Of a stretch of 64,000 nt of DNA, positions 61,826 through 64,000 are shown in pieces. The translations under genes were made by a program, and so were the position numbers. The notes below the pieces were generated by a model that ran no database searches, had not been told where the DNA came from, and was given only the letters and a program-made list of their open reading frames with translations. The DNA comes from JAVVXB01 sp036651815. GTDB lineage: Bacteria; Bacillota; Clostridia; Christensenellales; CAG-138. The stretch spans positions 91,208-155,207 of the forward strand of contig JAVVXB010000001.1 in assembly GCA_036651815.1 (NCBI GenBank). The letters run 5' to 3'. Numbering within the stretch: the first letter of the stretch is position 1; each line of letters opens with the position of its first letter.

Positions 61826-63184
61826 ATGAAACATAAAAATAGAGATATGCAGGTGACGCGAATCAAAAAACTTATTTATGCCATCGTAATTTGTGCAGTT
61901 ATAATTGTCCTTACAGTTACCGTGTTTGCAAAAGAGAGCGATCACAGCGTTGCTGAGGGGCCAGCAGTGGTTTTACTCGAAGATGATACATTATGGGCAG
62001 AGACACCGATGGTGACAGATAAGCCTGGAGAAACGTTCCAGACGATCGTGAACCCACCGGAAGTAATTATATCTGCGCCAACAGATATACCTGAACAGGG
62101 GAATATGCTATATCCAAATCAGCCAGATGATGAACTGTCGAGATCCACAGAAAATCAAATATTGACGGGACAATCGTATACAACGCAGGAAGTTTGGGAT
62201 GAGGAGTCATCTTCTATGCGGAGGGCAACAGAAAACGACTTGGATCTGGATAATGATAGTATGAGCTGCCTTCCGCAATTTCCAAATGGCATTGTTGCAA
62301 AAGGCAGTGATGAAGATATTGTGCTTGATTCGGGAGAAGTGAATGATCTATTGTCCTTATTGGATGTGGAATTAGAGACTGAACGAAAGGCAGTTATATT
62401 AAAAGCATACAGTCTTGTTGGGAAAGTGAAGTATTTTTGGGGCGGAAAATCGTCGGTAATCGGTTGGGATCAACGATGGGGAAATGAGGCACTCGTAACG
62501 AGCAGCGGAACAAGCACATCAGGGCAATATCGAAGCTATGGTTTGGACTGTAGCGGCTTTATTACGTGGTCCTTTAACAATGCTGCGGGCGAAGATATGA
62601 GCGCTTTGATCAAAAATGGATCGAGCAATCAATGGCAAAATTCCGTAGCCGTTGAATGGGAAAATGCTAGGCCTGGAGATCTGGCATTTTTTGCAGTACC
62701 GGGGGAAAGAGAAATTAACCATGTTGGCATTGTAGTGGGACGCAGTGAAGGCGGAAAGCTCATGGCAGTGCATTGCTCAAGCAATAAGAATGGAGTGGTT
62801 ATCACTGAAGCTCAGGCCGCTGGTTTTCGGCAAATACGGAAACCCAATATATATGATAATGCGGAATTCAAAACGAAGGCTCAAGAAGTTTTTGTAAAAG
62901 ATTTTATGCCAGCGAAAGCTCTATGGGAGCAGTCGACGAACGTTGAGTTTGGAGAGGCAAGATTTGGAGATGTCGTGTTTTTATATTCACCACAGCAGAG
63001 TGAATTTGCAAATAATAAACCGGGGATTGTTATTGGTCTATCTGAATTGGGTGGAATCGTGGTTGCGTATACTTCAAATAAAGGTAATTATATAAAAACC
63101 GTCGAACTAGGCGATCATGTGCATATTCGCAGAATGGCTGTGTTTACAAAAATATATGGCAGCGCGTCATCCACCGAAAAATAG
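61826..63184 (+). CDS. NlpC/P60 peptidoglycan hydrolase
   Basis: A 452-residue exported or membrane-bound protein. The N-terminal helix (about 15-36) may be a signal anchor; an acidic linker of some 140 residues follows. The NlpC/P60 domain (about 195-345) has Cys242 in YGLDCSGFITWSF, His299 in INHVGIVVG and a third polar residue near VHCSSN, the cysteine peptidase triad that cuts wall peptides. A second, partial copy of the fold (about 350-445, RFGDVVFLYSP...NKPGIVIGLS) lacks the Cys and is presumably non-catalytic. It may open the wall for the large surface proteins. ATG 61826 has no SD. Confidence 0.88.
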   Translation: MKHKNRDMQVTRIKKLIYAIVICAVIIVLTVTVFAKESDHSVAEGPAVVLLEDDTLWAETPMVTDKPGETFQTIVNPPEVIISAPTDIPEQGNMLYPNQPDDELSRSTENQILTGQSYTTQEVWDEESSSMRRATENDLDLDNDSMSCLPQFPNGIVAKGSDEDIVLDSGEVNDLLSLLDVELETERKAVILKAYSLVGKVKYFWGGKSSVIGWDQRWGNEALVTSSGTSTSGQYRSYGLDCSGFITWSFNNAAGEDMSALIKNGSSNQWQNSVAVEWENARPGDLAFFAVPGEREINHVGIVVGRSEGGKLMAVHCSSNKNGVVITEAQAAGFRQIRKPNIYDNAEFKTKAQEVFVKDFMPAKALWEQSTNVEFGEARFGDVVFLYSPQQSEFANNKPGIVIGLSELGGIVVAYTSNKGNYIKTVELGDHVHIRRMAVFTKIYGSASSTEK

Positions 63185-63249
63185 ACAGTAGAAAGCAGAA
63201 TGAAAGTAAGTGTAAGCACCATCATCTGAGAGCCAAACCCAAACGACGG

Positions 63250-63711
63250 TTATCCTCCATTAGGGGGTCCCCATTCTACAGCTAGATCGTGTCCATATAA
63301 GTTAAGCCAAAGCAAGATAAGCGATACAATGGATCTGAACAGCGGCAAGGAACGAGGCGGGATGATCTCCATGAGCCATTCGAAATCAGGATCATCCGCC
63401 AGTTTTTTAAGCAGCTTTTCCCATGTCCCTTTATCTCGCCATCTACGAAATCGTTGGTGAACTGTCCCCATTTCCCATAAACCGCCGGCAAATATCGCCA
63501 TGGAGCGCCTGTACGTAATATTCAAAACACTCCGTTGATAAAACTCCGATTATCCTTTGCAATGCCGCCTCATTGACCGCGCTGCCCCGGTAGATGAGGC
63601 TCAATAATTGCCCATGCTTTATCTGATAAATCGTGCCGCTGCTGTATTTTTGACAGAATAGTCTTTCCTTCACGCCTTTTTGATTAGGATTCCACGTTCC
63701 TTGTGCAGACC
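63250..63711 (-). pseudogene. IS5-family transposase remnant
   Basis: On the minus strand the first 90 residues of an IS5-type transposase (DUF4096 part) can be followed: DLSDKAWAIIEPHLPGQRGQ, KDNRSFINGVF, ILRTGAPWR, then after a frameshift HQRFRRWRDKGTWEKLLKKLADDPDFEWLM. Two TGA stops stand where Trp codons are expected. The DDE catalytic part is missing. No terminal repeats identified. Confidence 0.8.
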
Positions 63712-63765
63712 CTATCTAACGCGGACACGCCATCTTTCACTTGGAAGCTCCTTTGCTTTAGGCAT
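63712..63765 (-). pseudogene. N-terminal stub of a tyrosine integrase
   Basis: ATG at 63765 follows AGGTGA on the minus strand. The 17 codons MPKAKELPSERWRVRVR match the common start of integrases with an N-terminal arm-binding domain (MPKAKKLPSGxWRVRV). A TAG ends it just where the IS5 remnant begins, so the IS insertion probably destroyed the gene. Its location beside a tRNA 3' end supports the call. Confidence 0.6.
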
Positions 63766-63788
63766 TTTATCACCTCACAAACATTATT

Positions 63789-63837
63789 ATGGACACGAAA
63801 ACATAAGTCGACGATTCGTGTCCATTTTCGTGCCCAT
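63789..63837. repeat. Inverted and direct repeats near the integrase stub
   Basis: ATGGACACGAA (63789-63799) is the reverse complement of TTCGTGTCCAT (63815-63825), and a near copy TTCGTGCCCAT follows at 63827-63837. Such clusters are typical of integrase or excisionase binding near att sites. Confidence 0.6.
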
Positions 63838-63850
63838 TTATGTGTCAAAA

Positions 63851-63885
63851 AATGAGAAATTCTTGCCACGTAATGAGAAATTCTT
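63851..63885. repeat. Two 14-bp direct repeats with 21-bp period
   Basis: AATGAGAAATTCTT at 63851-63864 and again at 63872-63885; a weaker third copy may start near 63893. The spacing of two helical turns suits arm-type integrase sites. Confidence 0.6.
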
Positions 63886-63945
63886 TTCATGTGATGCGAA
63901 AGTAAAGTACAAAAAGCAAGATAAATTGGTCCCAAATCACCTGAT

Positions 63946-63976
63946 AATAAAAAAAGCCCCTAATTCAGGGACTTTT
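63946..63976 (-). terminator. Terminator downstream of the tRNA gene
   Basis: A 9-bp stem (63953-63961 with 63967-63975) with one G-U pair, 5-nt loop and a T run on the minus strand, starting just after the tRNA CCA end. Confidence 0.75.
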
Positions 63977-63978
63977 CA

Positions 63979-64000
63979 TGGCTGCGGAACTAGGATTCGA
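63979..64000 (-). tRNA. tRNA 3' end (truncated by the window edge)
   Basis: The reverse complement gives the second half of a T-loop, the 3' T-stem strand CCTAG, acceptor strand TTCCGCA, discriminator G and an encoded CCA. The implied first pair U1-A72 with G73 would suit tRNA-Gln, but the anticodon lies outside the window, so the isotype is a guess. Confidence 0.75.

Noticed and set aside
63550..63650. Stop-codon recoding (TGA as Trp)
   Set aside because: Seen only in a frameshifted and truncated IS remnant; the intact genes here end normally and none needs TGA read-through.
63684..63935. 83-codon minus-strand frame at the window end
   Set aside because: It runs through the repeats and integrase start in another frame and shows no domain.

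Overview
The window looks like chromosome of an endospore-forming Firmicute of the class Clostridia. It has an unbroken pro-sigma-K gene, a gerA/B/C-type germinant receptor operon, a SleB-type hydrolase, a CD1247-family zinc-ribbon protein, PPDK beside an NAD-type malic enzyme, and a class I cyclic-di-GMP riboswitch. The species cannot be read from the sequence.

Bases 1-33,480 are a dense core region, nearly all on the plus strand. In order: the end of topA, trmFO, hslVU, a spore-type wall hydrolase, RNase J, a YlbF protein, mltG, sigK, a DUF1846 gene, an M24 peptidase with efp, a CD1247 protein, then dGTPase-dnaG-rpoD. These are followed by a cytoplasmic BMP-domain protein with a phosphoesterase, a minus-strand XRE/S24 repressor facing malic enzyme and ppdK, the ger operon with a candidate fourth small subunit, DUF5685-DnaJ, a class A PBP and a GntR regulator. 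Four or five genes have a promoter -10 box only 6-10 nt before an SD-less ATG, so leaderless transcripts are likely.

Bases 33,480-39,800 are accessory and partly decayed: unreadable ORF scraps, broken pieces of a LytTR regulator and a GHKL kinase, an intact LytS-like kinase with a winged-helix response regulator, and a dead IS3-family transposase.

Bases 39,810-63,184 hold the main find: one co-directional run of thirteen genes behind a c-di-GMP-I aptamer and terminator. It encodes a DivIVA-like protein, a dedicated signal peptidase I, a giant lipobox-bearing surface protein of about 3,650 residues with nine CCHH/CCHC zinc-knuckle-like repeats, and a small secreted subunit whose gene is bracketed by hairpins. 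It also encodes four related membrane or lipoprotein accessory proteins, a secreted dockerin protein, a ten-repeat wall protein with an odd PKTSD sorting signal, a class B sortase with Lys at the usual catalytic Arg, a membrane-anchored sigma-2-like protein and an NlpC/P60 hydrolase. I read this as a c-di-GMP-responsive surface fibre or adhesion machine that I cannot match to a described system.

The window ends at a minus-strand tRNA 3' end with CCA. Beside it are arm-site-like repeats, the first 17 codons of a tyrosine integrase and an IS5-family remnant. This is the layout of an element integrated at a tRNA, so much of 33.5-63.9 kb may be an old genomic island.
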